Notes: generated from the letters alone by a model not told the origin. Positions 1 through 9,025 are shown, counted from the stretch's first letter. The stretch is 64,000 nt of DNA from CAVPHV01 sp963821095 (GCA_963821095.1 CAWGCJ010000014.1:1-64000); one strand, 5' to 3'. A program made the numbers and translations.

Positions 1-111
1 AAGAGCGGTCCGGTGGAGAACCTCGACCTGGTCAAGTCCGCCTACTACGCCTTCCGGCGTCGCCCGGAGCTCGAGATGGAGTGGATCGCAGCGCACTCCG
101 GCTATCGGTGA
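1..111 (+). CDS. C-terminal end of an unidentified protein (partial)
   Basis: The window opens inside a reading frame that ends with TGA at 109-111. The 36 visible residues are rich in charged and aromatic side chains (…SAYYAFRRRPELEMEW…) and show no signature I recognise. I cannot say what the full protein is. A GTG overlaps the stop (GTGA, 108-111) but opens only a 15-codon frame ending at 155, which I do not treat as a gene. Confidence 0.6.
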   Translation, partial: KSGPVENLDLVKSAYYAFRRRPELEMEWIAAHSGYR

Positions 112-202
112 ACGAATACGCCGATGCGCTGGCCAACAAGTGGAGGTTGGCGTGACGGCGCAGGACGGCGCGGTGCGGCATCGTCGGTAACCTCCGGCCA
201 TC

Positions 203-1602
203 ATGACGGTTCCACCTCGGCTCGAACCACTGCTGCGAACGGACGCTCCGCCCGTCGAGCTGGCTCGACGTTTTGCCGCCGCCGGATATCACCTCTACCT
301 CGTAGGGGGCACCGTACGCGATGCGTTGCTCATCGGAAGGCAGAGGACCTCGATTTCACGACCGAGGCCCGTCCCGACGTCATCAAAGAGATTGTCGCGC
401 CGTGGGCAGACGACCTGTATCTGGCCGGTGAGGTGTACGGCACGGTGGGGGCGATCAAGCACGGGCGGGTGTTCGAAATCACAACGTTCCGTTCCGAGCT
501 CTACCGGGGTGAGAGCCGCAAGCCGGAAGTGACCTTCTCCGACAGCATCGCTGAGGACCTCTCTGGGCGCGACTTCACCGTCAACGCCATGGCGATGCAA
601 CTCCCCGGCGCCCCCGGCGAGGTTCCCGTGATGATCGATCCCCACCAAGGGTTGGTCGACCTCGTCGGGCGGTTGCTGCGCACTCCACTCGACCCCGCCA
701 TCGCCTTTGGGGACGACCCACTGCGAATGCTGCGCCTGTTCCGGTTCGTCTCCACCCTTGGGTTTGCTCCTGATACGGCTGCGGTCGGTGCAGTGAGATC
801 GATGCACCAACGCCTTGAGATCGTGTCGGCGGAACGGATTCGAGACGAACTCGACAAGTTGATGATCGGAGACCACGTTGGTGCTGGGTTTTCCGGGGTG
901 GTGGACACCGGCCTTGCCGACGAGTTCATCCCCGAGGTTCCTGCCCTCGCCCTGGAACAAGATCCGTATCAACGGCACAAAGACGTGTTGGCTCACACGA
1001 TTGCGGTAGTCGAGAAAACCAATCCCATCCTGGAACTGCGCCTGGCGGCGCTGTTTCACGACGTCGGCAAACCGGCGACCCGCCAGTTCGGCCCAGGTGG
1101 CGTGTCATTTCATCACCACGAGGTGGTTGGCGCCCGGATGACGCGCGATCGCATGCGGGCACTGCGCTACTCAAAACAGATGGTGCGGGACGTCAGCCAG
1201 TTGGTCTTTCTCCACATGCGGCCCCACACCTTCAAGATGGGATGGACCGACTCCGCGGTCCGCCGTTACGTGCGCGACTCAGGGCCACTCCTTCCTCTCC
1301 TCAACGAACTGGTTCGTTGCGATGTCACGACCCGAAACGAGAAGAGGGCCAGGAGTATTCAGCGCCGGATCGACGAACTCGAGGTCCGAATCGACGAACT
1401 GCGCAAGCAGGAGGAACTCGATGCGTTACGCCCCCCGATCGACGGAAACGACGTCATGGCCTACCTCGGCCTCGCTCCGGGTCCGCTCGTCGGCGAGATC
1501 ATGAGGGAGTTGCTGGAACGCCGGATCGAAGATGGGCCGTACTCGGTTGATGAGGCACATGCCCTGCTCGACGCGTGGCGGGAAGGCCACGACCAAGGCT
1601 GA
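203..1602 (+). CDS. cca: CCA tRNA nucleotidyltransferase (PcnB/Cca), interrupted by a one-base frameshift
   Basis: This enzyme adds or repairs the 3' CCA of tRNAs in the cytoplasm. The N-terminal part starts at ATG 203 and reads through the nucleotidyltransferase motif LVGGTVRDALLIG. The frame then has to change near 332-348 to continue as EDLDFTTEARPDVIKEIV, which carries the DxD metal site. The rest runs uninterrupted to TGA 1602 and includes an HD domain (LFHDVGKPA, HHHEVVG) and a charged C-terminal helix. One missing base explains the break, so this is either a sequencing or assembly error or a recent pseudogene. Nothing else is damaged, and I lean towards error. TAACCT at 188-193 lies nine bases before the ATG with no Shine-Dalgarno, suggesting near-leaderless transcription. 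The related Mycobacterium gene is pcnB, near the origin. Confidence 0.85.
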
Positions 1603-1608
1603 CCGTCG

Positions 1609-1627
1609 GTCGGACAAGGGGTCCGAC
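1609..1627. terminator. Hairpin after cca
   Basis: A perfect 7-bp inverted repeat (GTCGGAC / GTCCGAC) with a five-base AAGGG loop starts seven bases after the cca stop. No T-run follows, so it is a weak or Rho-assisted terminator candidate between two convergent genes. Confidence 0.4.
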
Positions 1628-1748
1628 GTTCTGCAGTGCTCACCGACCGCGTGCCGACCGGGCGTTCGATGGTTTGAGCGTACGCGGCGCGGGGATGACA
1701 CGAGGCGCGCCCATCAGTTTCGCCGTGGGTGCGGTGGGTTCGTAGCGT

Positions 1749-3941
1749 CTAGTCGCGGATGCGGGGATCAGGGCCGTGTCCGAAGCGAGTCACGCCCACG
1801 ATGCCCAGCACCACCGCGGCAACCGCTCCGGCGGTGGCCAGCAGGAAGCCGATGCCGATGTCCGCTTCGCGGGCGTAGGCGTAGACCGCGGCCAGAGCCA
1901 GGATTCCACCACCGAGGGCGAAGATGGATCCGGCGATGCGCCGGTCTTGGCGCCATCCGAGATACGCCCCGCCGGCGACGGCAAAGGCGGCCATGGCAGA
2001 GACCAGCCGTTCAACCGGAAAGGAGTCCGACAGCGCGTAGATTCCCCAGGACAGCAGGGCGCCGACTACGAGGGCGATGGCCGTGAAGAACATGGCCATG
2101 GTCAGCGGAGTGCTCAGCACGTTCTCGTCCGAGTAGTTCTCGGCAGACCGGGTTCGCAATGCATCAAATCGACTGGGGACCACCCCGCCGATCTGGTCCT
2201 CTTCGGGAACGGCATCGCCGTTCACATCGGCGATCCAGGCACTGATCTCCTCCTGGGTTGCCATGTCGGCTCCGTGCTCGGGCCGGGCCGCGAGGTCTTC
2301 GTCGGGTTCCACCGTGACGTAGCGGTCCGGTGTGGCGACGGCAGCGATTCCGGCGATGGCAGGCACGTCGCGTCCCGCCGCATCCGACACATCGTCGCCT
2401 GCAGGAGTTGCCGGTTCTTCGGTCGGGCCGCTCACCGAGGCGCCGAGTGCTTCGGCGTCCGTCTCGTGGCGAGGAACTGTCTCCTCCAGCAAAGGTGCGG
2501 CGTGGTGTGTTTCCGGCTCGGAGGCAACGGCCTCCGGAATCGGTTCCACGGCGGGCTCAGCGGGCTTGTCCGGTTCGGGCCAGCGGCCGGTCACCACCGG
2601 AGGCGCATCCCACCCTGCAACCGCCGAGACGGCGTCACCGGTAGGTGTCCCGTTCGGCGCGACAAGCGAATCCTCGCTCCACGATTCGGTCGCGGGGAGG
2701 TCGGTTTCCGGCGCGGAACCGATGTCATTGCTCACCGCTACCGGGGTGACTGGCTCCACGGCCATGAGGGACTCATCGGCAGGTTCTGCGATTGGTTCCG
2801 CCGGGGTGGTGTCGAAGATGGGTTCTGGTGCGGCGAAGTCGAAGGCGGGTTCAGGGGTGGGTTCTGCGATTGGTACTGCCGGGGTGGTGTCGAAGATGGG
2901 TTCTGGTGCGGCGAAGCTGAAGGCGGGTTCAGGGGTGGGTTCTGCGGCTGAAGCCGGTTGCGGAGGCTCGATGGTCGTTTCCGCAACGGACTCGAGCATT
3001 GGTGGTGGGGTCGGGGCAAACGAGATGGACGACTCCTTCTCCTCAGCGGCGGGGGGCATTTCCTCCGCAGCTTCGGCGGAGTCGGTCCAGGAGGGTGGAG
3101 CAGCAGCGTCGATGAGAGGGGGGTTCTCAGACGATTCATCGGTTGCGGAACCGGCGAAATCGGGGATCGTCTCGATGGACGGTTCGGGCGTCGGCGCTCC
3201 ATGGTCCGCCGGGTCGCTAATCGGTGCCGACGGAAGGTACTCATCGTCAACAAAGGCGGGCATGTCGGGATTGGTTGAGAAGCCGGGTTCGGGGTCTGCG
3301 GGGAGGTCTTGTTCGGTGAGGAAGGCGGGCATGTCTGCTGGGGTGGTGACGTCGGGTTCGGGGTCTGCGGGGAGGTTCTGTTCGGTGAGGAAGGCGGGCA
3401 TGTCTGCTGGGGTGGTGACGTCGGGTTCGGGGTCTGCGGGGAGGTTTTCTTCGGTGAGGAAGGCGGGCATGTCTGCTGGGGTGGTGACGCCGGGTTCGAC
3501 CGCAATGGCGGCCTCGGTGGCGGCTTCCGCAGACTGGTTCGGTTGGATGTCGTCCGCCGGCGGGGGAGGCGGCGGCACCACAACGGCCGGCTGCGCCGGC
3601 TCGAGTTCGGCTGCTGATTCGGAATCCGTGGTCTTGGCGCGTCCCGAGCGGAACCCGAACCGTCGCCGCTTCTCGCGTTTCGGCTCTGCCACAGCAACTC
3701 CTGCACCAACCGCGTCGGCGAACACGGTCATGTCGGGAGTCGTCAGTACGAGGTCTTCACCGTCGGCGCGCAGGTTGAATGCCCCAGCCGTCTGCTCGAC
3801 CTCGATCTCCTCGAGGCTCCAAACCCCGATCTCGGATCCGCCCGCCGTGAGCGTCAGCATCCCAGCGTTGACCTCAACCGTGGCGGCAACGGCCGACTCT
3901 GGTTCGCCGGCTAATGCAACTACACCACTGAAGGAGTTCAT
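1749..3941 (-). CDS. Large acidic repeat-containing membrane protein of unknown function
   Basis: 730 residues with three parts. Residues 1-80 form a small beta-rich module (WSLEEIEVEQ, FNLRADGEDLVLTTPD) that looks PH/GRAM-like by eye. A basic patch (KREKRRRFGFRSGR, about 88-101) follows. Residues 110-590 are disordered Pro/Ala/Glu-rich sequence with two tandem repeat blocks. The C-terminus (about 615-722) has four hydrophobic segments and ends in a short charged tail. Start: GAGG lies six bases before ATG 3941. The repeats and lack of conserved enzyme motifs suggest a scaffold or tether at the membrane, but that is inference. It follows the acyl-CoA dehydrogenase on the same strand at a 108-base distance, so they are probably separate units. 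The opposite strand has long open frames because of biased codon use; they are not genes. Confidence 0.75.
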   Translation of the reverse strand: MNSFSGVVALAGEPESAVAATVEVNAGMLTLTAGGSEIGVWSLEEIEVEQTAGAFNLRADGEDLVLTTPDMTVFADAVGAGVAVAEPKREKRRRFGFRSGRAKTTDSESAAELEPAQPAVVVPPPPPPADDIQPNQSAEAATEAAIAVEPGVTTPADMPAFLTEENLPADPEPDVTTPADMPAFLTEQNLPADPEPDVTTPADMPAFLTEQDLPADPEPGFSTNPDMPAFVDDEYLPSAPISDPADHGAPTPEPSIETIPDFAGSATDESSENPPLIDAAAPPSWTDSAEAAEEMPPAAEEKESSISFAPTPPPMLESVAETTIEPPQPASAAEPTPEPAFSFAAPEPIFDTTPAVPIAEPTPEPAFDFAAPEPIFDTTPAEPIAEPADESLMAVEPVTPVAVSNDIGSAPETDLPATESWSEDSLVAPNGTPTGDAVSAVAGWDAPPVVTGRWPEPDKPAEPAVEPIPEAVASEPETHHAAPLLEETVPRHETDAEALGASVSGPTEEPATPAGDDVSDAAGRDVPAIAGIAAVATPDRYVTVEPDEDLAARPEHGADMATQEEISAWIADVNGDAVPEEDQIGGVVPSRFDALRTRSAENYSDENVLSTPLTMAMFFTAIALVVGALLSWGIYALSDSFPVERLVSAMAAFAVAGGAYLGWRQDRRIAGSIFALGGGILALAAVYAYAREADIGIGFLLATAGAVAAVVLGIVGVTRFGHGPDPRIRD
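2790..2945 (-). repeat. Two tandem 78-bp units inside the repeat protein
   Basis: Residues 333-358 and 359-384 of the 730-residue protein are two copies of a 26-residue unit of the form AEPTPEPAF(S/D)FAAPEPIFD. They differ at only two positions and are also near-identical in DNA, which points to recent duplication. Confidence 0.85.
3213..3488 (-). repeat. Four tandem 69-bp units inside the repeat protein
   Basis: Residues 152-243 are four units of 23 residues with the core VTTPADMPAFLTEQNLPADP. The first three are almost identical in DNA. The fourth (FSTNPDMPAFVDDEYLPSAP) is diverged. Slippage or recombination could change the copy number, so this length should vary between strains. Confidence 0.88.
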
Positions 3942-4049
3942 TCTTTACCTCAGAGTCGCGAAAACGCACGTGACCAATTCACTTGCTGACAATCGGCGGA
4001 GGCCGCGTCGCACTTGAGGGATTGATGGGTGGTGAAAAATGGCGCCCCG

Positions 4050-5249
4050 CTAGCTTCTCGGGACGTCCTTCCAGGCGACGGCCTTGTCGACCCGCGGCTC
4101 ACCGGGTAGCCCAAGTACCTGTTCGCCGAGGATGTTCTTCATGATCTCGGACGTTCCGCCTTCGATCGAGTTGGCGCGCGCCCGCAGGAACCGGCGCCGG
4201 ATGTCGACGAGGGCCTCGTCGGAGGGGTCGGGCTGGATGAACTCGTACGTGTCGTACAGCATCCCCTCGGCTCCGAGCAACTCGACGGCGAACTCGTAGA
4301 TCTTCTTGTTGAGTTCGGCATAGACGAGTTTTGCCGTCGACCCTTCCGGCCCCGGGGTTCCCGTGGTCCGGTTTCTGTAGGCCCTCAGATTGGTGAGGCG
4401 AGCGGCCTCGGCGGCAACCCAGAGTCGCATGAGTCGGTCCCGGCTCGAGTCGTCGCCGCCGGTCTCGGCCCAGACGTCGAGGAGCTCACCGATCGGGCCA
4501 TCGTTGCGTGGAACCGGGGTGGCGCCGATGGCGACACGTTCGTTCATCAATGTGGTCAGGGTTACTCGCCACCCATCGCCGCGTTCGCCGACCCGGTTGG
4601 AGTCGGGAATCCTGGCATCGGTGAGATAGACCTCGTTGAACTCGGCTTCCCCCGTGATCTGGCGGAGGGGTCGCACCTCGACACCGTCTGCCTGCATGTC
4701 GATGATGAAGTACGTCATGCCCTTGTGCTTGGGAAGATCGGGATCGGTGCGTGCCACCAACATGCCCCACTTGGCGATGTGCGCCACCGTCGTCCACACT
4801 TTTTGGCCGTTGACCACCCATTCGTCGCCATCTTGGATGGCCCGAGTGGCCAGGCCGGCAACGTCGCTACCGGCGCCGGGCTCACTGAAGAGCTGGCACC
4901 AGACCTCTTCGCCGGTGAACATCGGACGGAGGTATCGGGCCTGCTGCGCCGCGTTGCCGTGGGCGACCAGCATCGGTGCACCCATCCCGTGGCCGAGCAC
5001 GTCGAAGAACCGAGGCCGATGCGGAGTAACGGGGTCGAGACGTGTGTCGATGAGTTGCTGGTAGCGCGGGGGCAACCCGAGGCCACCGAGCCCAACCGGA
5101 AAGTGAACCCACGCCAGACCAAGGTCGAACTGGGCACCCATAAAGGCGGCCCGGTTCCCGTTCGGGTCGTTCTCGGCAACCAGCTGGTCGACCAGGTCGA
5201 CGACCCGCTGTTCGTCGGGAGAGTTCGGGGTGGGGGACGTCACGGTCAT
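4050..5249 (-). CDS. Acyl-CoA dehydrogenase family protein
   Basis: 399-residue flavoenzyme of the acyl-CoA dehydrogenase superfamily, which introduces an alpha-beta double bond in acyl-CoA substrates using FAD. Visible landmarks are the N-terminal helical domain with VHFPVGLGGLGLP, the middle-domain signature CQLFSEPGAGSD, the substrate-binding segment WVVNGQKVWTTVA, and the C-terminal IEGGTSEIMKNILGEQVLGLP. The position equivalent to the usual catalytic Glu loop reads IEGGTSEI, as in many actinobacterial FadE proteins. I chose ATG 5249 because GGAGGAG precedes it; an upstream in-frame ATG at 5303 has no such support. The substrate cannot be told from sequence. No other beta-oxidation genes adjoin. 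Confidence 0.9.
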   Translation of the reverse strand: MTVTSPTPNSPDEQRVVDLVDQLVAENDPNGNRAAFMGAQFDLGLAWVHFPVGLGGLGLPPRYQQLIDTRLDPVTPHRPRFFDVLGHGMGAPMLVAHGNAAQQARYLRPMFTGEEVWCQLFSEPGAGSDVAGLATRAIQDGDEWVVNGQKVWTTVAHIAKWGMLVARTDPDLPKHKGMTYFIIDMQADGVEVRPLRQITGEAEFNEVYLTDARIPDSNRVGERGDGWRVTLTTLMNERVAIGATPVPRNDGPIGELLDVWAETGGDDSSRDRLMRLWVAAEAARLTNLRAYRNRTTGTPGPEGSTAKLVYAELNKKIYEFAVELLGAEGMLYDTYEFIQPDPSDEALVDIRRRFLRARANSIEGGTSEIMKNILGEQVLGLPGEPRVDKAVAWKDVPRS

Positions 5250-5360
5250 CGGTTCTCCTCCGCTGGCGCAGGGTCTGCTCCAAAAATAGCCGCCACACGC
5301 CACGCGAGCTAGGAGACTGGTGTGGCTATCGTCTGGCGCTCGTTGAGCGGTGGGGAGAGT

Positions 5361-6521
5361 ATGAGGATTGCGTGGCGTTCAGGCGCACAGTATCTGGGCA
5401 TGGGCCTGGCTGTGACTGCGCTTGCCCTCGCCGGCTGCTCGGATTCTGAGTCGACACCAACCGACACCCAACCCCCTAGTCCAGATACGACGGTGCTCGA
5501 GGTGCCGGAGCCACAGCCCGTGGAGTGCTCACCGGAGTCTTTGCCAGTTGTCGATGAGAACCTGGTCCCGGAGTGTGGTGTGCTGTTCGGGACCCTTGAC
5601 CCGCCCGACACCGTTGTTGCCGCAACGGAGACTCCCATTGGTCTCGAGCATCAGCGCACCTTGATTCAGCAGTCGGGCTCATCGTCGGCAGACTTCGAGT
5701 TTGGAATCACCCGTCGCTACGAACGGGGACCTGACGATGCCGCCCAGGGACTGAAGAAGCTCCTGAGACAGGCGTCCGGCGCCACAGGTCGACGAATCTA
5801 CTTCAGCTGGAAGGTCGACGTCGGCGAAGGGGCGTGGGCGGCCGTCGCAGCCGGCAGCTACGACGACGTCCTGAAGTCAGTGGCGGTGACCATCGACCGG
5901 AGCGACCAAACCGTCTTTCTCACCATCCACCACGAACCCGAAAACGATGCTGAGGGGACGCCCGAGGAGTATGTCGCCATGTGGCGGCACGTCCACGAGG
6001 TCATCGAGACGGAATTGGCCAACCGGCCGGGTGGCGGCTCCGTGGCGTGGGTGATGAACTACAAAGGTCACATCGACGGCGGAGGCCTCGATGAGGTGGA
6101 TGCGTACTACCCCGGGAACAGCTACGTCGACTGGATCGCCTTCAATCCGTACAACTGGAAGTACTGCGGCGGTGAGAGTTGGCAGTCGTTTGCCGAGGTG
6201 GCGCGCCCAATGGTCGAATACCTCACCAGCAACGGCCGCTACCTGACCGCGGGGGAAGCGAAGCCACTGATGGTCGGGGAAACCGGTGCCCACGAAGGAA
6301 GATCGGATGCCGAGAGCAAGGCCCAGTGGTTTGCCGACATGAGCGCAACGCTGCAGTCCGAAGAGTTCGCCGCCATCAAGGCCGTCGTGTATTTCAACCA
6401 GGTCGATCCGACCTTCTGCGATTGGTACTGGGATTCATCGCCGGAAGCGGCTGCGGCTTTCACCGCTCTGGTGACGGACCCGTTTTTCCACCCGGCGTCG
6501 GTGGGGACGGAATCACCCTGA
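5361..6521 (+). CDS. Lipoprotein with a GH26-like glycosyl hydrolase domain
   Basis: 386-residue exported lipoprotein. The signal peptide ends in the lipobox ALAGC (Cys about 23), followed by a Thr/Pro linker. The catalytic domain resembles family GH26 (beta-mannanase / mixed-linkage glucanase type). LTIHHEPEN (about 188-196) carries the presumed acid/base Glu, and PLMVGETGAHEG (about 300-311) carries the presumed nucleophile. WIAFNPYNW supplies aromatic substrate contacts. A cell-surface role in polysaccharide cleavage is inferred; the substrate is unknown. Start: GGGGAG precedes ATG 5361. A possible -10 (TATCGT, 5327-5332) lies downstream of the earlier in-frame GTG at 5322, which argues against that longer start. 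It is divergent from the acyl-CoA dehydrogenase. Confidence 0.8.
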   Translation: MRIAWRSGAQYLGMGLAVTALALAGCSDSESTPTDTQPPSPDTTVLEVPEPQPVECSPESLPVVDENLVPECGVLFGTLDPPDTVVAATETPIGLEHQRTLIQQSGSSSADFEFGITRRYERGPDDAAQGLKKLLRQASGATGRRIYFSWKVDVGEGAWAAVAAGSYDDVLKSVAVTIDRSDQTVFLTIHHEPENDAEGTPEEYVAMWRHVHEVIETELANRPGGGSVAWVMNYKGHIDGGGLDEVDAYYPGNSYVDWIAFNPYNWKYCGGESWQSFAEVARPMVEYLTSNGRYLTAGEAKPLMVGETGAHEGRSDAESKAQWFADMSATLQSEEFAAIKAVVYFNQVDPTFCDWYWDSSPEAAAAFTALVTDPFFHPASVGTESP

Positions 6522-6743
6522 GTCTTCGCCCGCCGTCTCGACTGAATCCGCAGGCTCGCTCGATTGCCGATGGTCGGCCGCCTGTTGTTCGGCCTGGCGT
6601 TTGGCAGCACGAGACTCCGCAAATCGGACCCCGATCACGGCGAGCACGATCGGCACTGCAAACATGAGGATCTCGTCCCACCCGAACTGGTGAGCAAAGA
6701 TTGGTGTGGGGACGATGAGCGGCGGCATGTGCTGGTACAGCAT
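6513..6743 (-). CDS. Small single-pass membrane protein
   Basis: 76 residues: a hydrophobic segment (about 27-42, LMFAVPIVLAVIGVRF) followed by a charged, Gln/Glu-rich cytoplasmic tail with probable coiled-coil character (ESRAAKRQAEQQA). It converges on the GH26-like gene and overlaps its last nine bases. The start is uncertain: ATG 6743, or ATG 6728 giving a 71-residue form. No clear ribosome binding site is visible. Function unknown. Confidence 0.6.
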   Translation of the reverse strand: MLYQHMPPLIVPTPIFAHQFGWDEILMFAVPIVLAVIGVRFAESRAAKRQAEQQAADHRQSSEPADSVETAGEDSG

Positions 6744-6795
6744 CGCGTACCGAAGCGGCAGCGCAACTCGGTCGTCGGCGGGGCTGACGACGCCC

Positions 6796-6824
6796 TTGCC
6801 TAAACATGCGCATATGCGTATAGT
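6796..6824 (+). promoter_or_regulatory. argC promoter with overlapping ArgR-like palindrome
   Basis: TTGCCT (6796-6801), a 17-base spacer and TATAGT (6819-6824) form a good sigma-70-type promoter. The start codon of argC is only nine bases after the -10, so the mRNA has almost no leader. A 16-bp palindrome with one mismatched pair (ATGCGCAT / ATGCGTAT, 6806-6821) fills the spacer and runs into the -10. Its ATGC-rich halves resemble actinobacterial ARG boxes. Since argR is the fourth gene of the operon, this is the expected site for arginine-dependent repression. Confidence 0.7.
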
Positions 6825-6833
6825 CCCCGCTCC

Positions 6834-7865
6834 ATGTCGATCTCAACGGCAATTCTCGGAGCCTCCGGCTACGCCGGTGGCGAACTGATCCGGCTCGTCG
6901 ATGGGCATCCCGCCCTCGACGTCGCCTACCTCGGTGCCCACAGCCGCGCCGGGGCGCTGCTTGGTGAGGTCCACCCTCAACTCGACGGCGGAAAGCGGCC
7001 GCTGGGCTCACTCGACCCGACCGCGGTGCCGCCGGTCGATCTGGCGTTTCTTGCCCTGCCTCACGGCGCCTCGGCCGAACCTGCGATGGCGCTGCTCGAG
7101 CGGGGGATCTGGGTCGTCGACCTGGGGTCGGACTTCCGGATGGATTCCCTGGATCGGTATGTTGCGGCATATGGCCCCGACCATCCCTACCCCGAGCAGT
7201 TGGGGGCGTGGGCGTACGGGCTGCCCGAGTTGTTTGGGGCACAGATCGCGGCCACCGACCGCACCGCGGCGCCGGGGTGCTACCCGACGTCGGCGATCTT
7301 GGCGGTGGCGCCGCTTGGAGCGGCAGGTCTCATCGCCAACGGCACCGTCGTGGTGGATTCGGCATCAGGCGCCTCAGGTGCGGGGCGGGCGGCGAAGGCA
7401 AACCTGACGTTTGGCGCCGTCGACGAGTCATTTGGTGCGTATGGGGTGCTGACGCATCGCCATCGGCCCGAAATGGAGCAAGGCATCGGCATGGTTGCCG
7501 GCTCCGACCCCACGATTGTCTTCACTCCTCACCTGGTTCCGATGCAGCGCGGCATTCTCTCGACTTGCTACGTGCCGGTGGATGCTGAGGTGACGGTAGA
7601 TGACCTGAAGATTGTCTTCGACCGTGCATATGCGGACGCTCCGTTTGTCTCCATGATCGATACCCCTCCCCAGACCCGTTGGGTGGTCGGCTCGAATCGA
7701 TGTCTGTTGTCGGTCCATCTCGACGAACGCAGCGGGACGGCGGTGGTGCTGGCGGCAATCGACAACCTTCTCAAGGGAGCCGCCGGACAGGCGATCCAGT
7801 GCGCCAATCTGATGCTCGACCTGCCGGAATCTGCCGGCCTGCCGACCACAGGATGGATGCCGTGA
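6834..7865 (+). CDS. argC: N-acetyl-gamma-glutamyl-phosphate reductase
   Basis: Third step of arginine synthesis: NADPH-dependent reduction of N-acetylglutamyl-phosphate to the semialdehyde in the cytoplasm. 343 residues, normal length. The N-terminal Rossmann motif is GASGYAGGELIRL, and the catalytic Cys lies in AAPGCYPTSAIL (about residue 148). Conserved LTHRHRPEMEQ and VFTPHLVPM segments follow. First gene of the operon, under the palindrome-covered promoter. There is no Shine-Dalgarno before ATG 6834, in line with leaderless translation. Its stop overlaps the argJ start. Confidence 0.97.
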   Translation: MSISTAILGASGYAGGELIRLVDGHPALDVAYLGAHSRAGALLGEVHPQLDGGKRPLGSLDPTAVPPVDLAFLALPHGASAEPAMALLERGIWVVDLGSDFRMDSLDRYVAAYGPDHPYPEQLGAWAYGLPELFGAQIAATDRTAAPGCYPTSAILAVAPLGAAGLIANGTVVVDSASGASGAGRAAKANLTFGAVDESFGAYGVLTHRHRPEMEQGIGMVAGSDPTIVFTPHLVPMQRGILSTCYVPVDAEVTVDDLKIVFDRAYADAPFVSMIDTPPQTRWVVGSNRCLLSVHLDERSGTAVVLAAIDNLLKGAAGQAIQCANLMLDLPESAGLPTTGWMP

Positions 7866-9025
7866 GTGTGACGACACCGCGGGGGTTTGCGGCTGCGGGT
7901 ATTGCGGCAGACATCAAGGAGGGCGGCGTTCTCGACCTTGCGATAGTGGCGGCCGATCAACCAGCCGTCGCAGCTGCTGTGTTCACGGTGAACCGCGCCG
8001 CCGCGGCTCCGGTCGTCCTCAGCCGGCGCCATCTTGCCGCGAGCGACGTCTTCAAGGCCGTGGTGATCAACGCCGGATGTGCCAATGCGGCGACCGGGGC
8101 GGCGGGCGACGCGGCCGCCCTGGCCACGGCATCGGCCGCAGCCGCACATCTCGGCTGTCACGCCACCGAGATCCTGATTGCGTCGACCGGCACGATTGGG
8201 ACACCGTTGCCCATCGACAAGGTGCTGGCAGGTCTCGGGGTTGCCACCGGTCGGCTCGGAGCGGGTCTGGCCGACGGCCACAGTGCCGCCGAGGCGATCA
8301 TGACCACGGACACCGTGCCCAAGGAGACGGTCGCTCGCGGGGACGGATTCAGCGTGGGAGGTATGGCCAAAGGAGCCGGCATGGTGCGGCCCGACATGGC
8401 AACGATGTTGGCGGTGCTGACCACGGATGCCGTTGTCGAAGCCTCCGAGTTTCAAGCGGCGCTCGAGGTCGCCGTCGACGAGTCGTTTCACGCCCTCAAC
8501 ATCGACGGTTGCCCATCCACCAATGACTCTGTGTTCGCGCTGGCCTCGGGAGCGTCGGGCGTTCGTCCCGAGCAAGCGGAACTGGCGGATGTGCTGGCCA
8601 CGGCAGCGCGCGATCTCGCCGGACAGCTGGCCGCCGACGCTGAAGGTGCTTCGCGAGTCATCACCATCGAGGTATCCGGCGCTCCCGATGTGGCGACGGC
8701 GCGCCGGGCCGGCCGCCACATCGCCGACTCGGGTTTGGTCCGGGCTTCCTTCTACGGCGGCGACCCCAACTGGGGCAGGGTGGTCGGGGCCCTCGGCGCG
8801 GCACCCGTCGACGTTGACCAGCGTCAGGTCGGAGTGGCGTACGCGGGCGTGACCGTCGCGGCCGAGGGGGTCGCGGTGCCGTTTGACGAGATGGCCTTGC
8901 TCGCCACCCTCGCCACCGGCGATTTCCGGGTATCGGTCTCGATCGGCAACGGACCGGGATCGGCTGCGGTGCTCACGACCGACCTGACCCCGGAATACGT
9001 GCGATTCAACGGAGAGCGGAGCTGA
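7862..9025 (+). CDS. argJ: Glutamate N-acetyltransferase / amino-acid acetyltransferase
   Basis: ArgJ transfers the acetyl group from N-acetylornithine to glutamate, recycling it (first and fifth steps). About 387 residues. The autoproteolytic site is visible as KGAGMVRPDMATMLAVLTTDA (the Thr of ATML is the nucleophile that frees alpha and beta subunits). I chose GTG 7862, which overlaps the argC stop (GTGA) and has AGGA eight bases upstream; ATG 7853 is an in-frame alternative. Whether it is mono- or bifunctional cannot be read from sequence. No argA-like gene is in the window. Confidence 0.96.
   Translation: MSVTTPRGFAAAGIAADIKEGGVLDLAIVAADQPAVAAAVFTVNRAAAAPVVLSRRHLAASDVFKAVVINAGCANAATGAAGDAAALATASAAAAHLGCHATEILIASTGTIGTPLPIDKVLAGLGVATGRLGAGLADGHSAAEAIMTTDTVPKETVARGDGFSVGGMAKGAGMVRPDMATMLAVLTTDAVVEASEFQAALEVAVDESFHALNIDGCPSTNDSVFALASGASGVRPEQAELADVLATAARDLAGQLAADAEGASRVITIEVSGAPDVATARRAGRHIADSGLVRASFYGGDPNWGRVVGALGAAPVDVDQRQVGVAYAGVTVAAEGVAVPFDEMALLATLATGDFRVSVSIGNGPGSAAVLTTDLTPEYVRFNGERS

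Noticed and set aside
108..155. 15-codon GTG frame overlapping the first stop codon
   Set aside because: Too short, no supporting signal, and no sign of conservation that can be judged here.
2332..4017. Long open frames on the strand opposite the 730-residue protein (up to about 560 codons)
   Set aside because: They mirror the repeat-rich, codon-biased gene on the minus strand, have low-complexity Ser/Gly/Ala products, and lack start signals.
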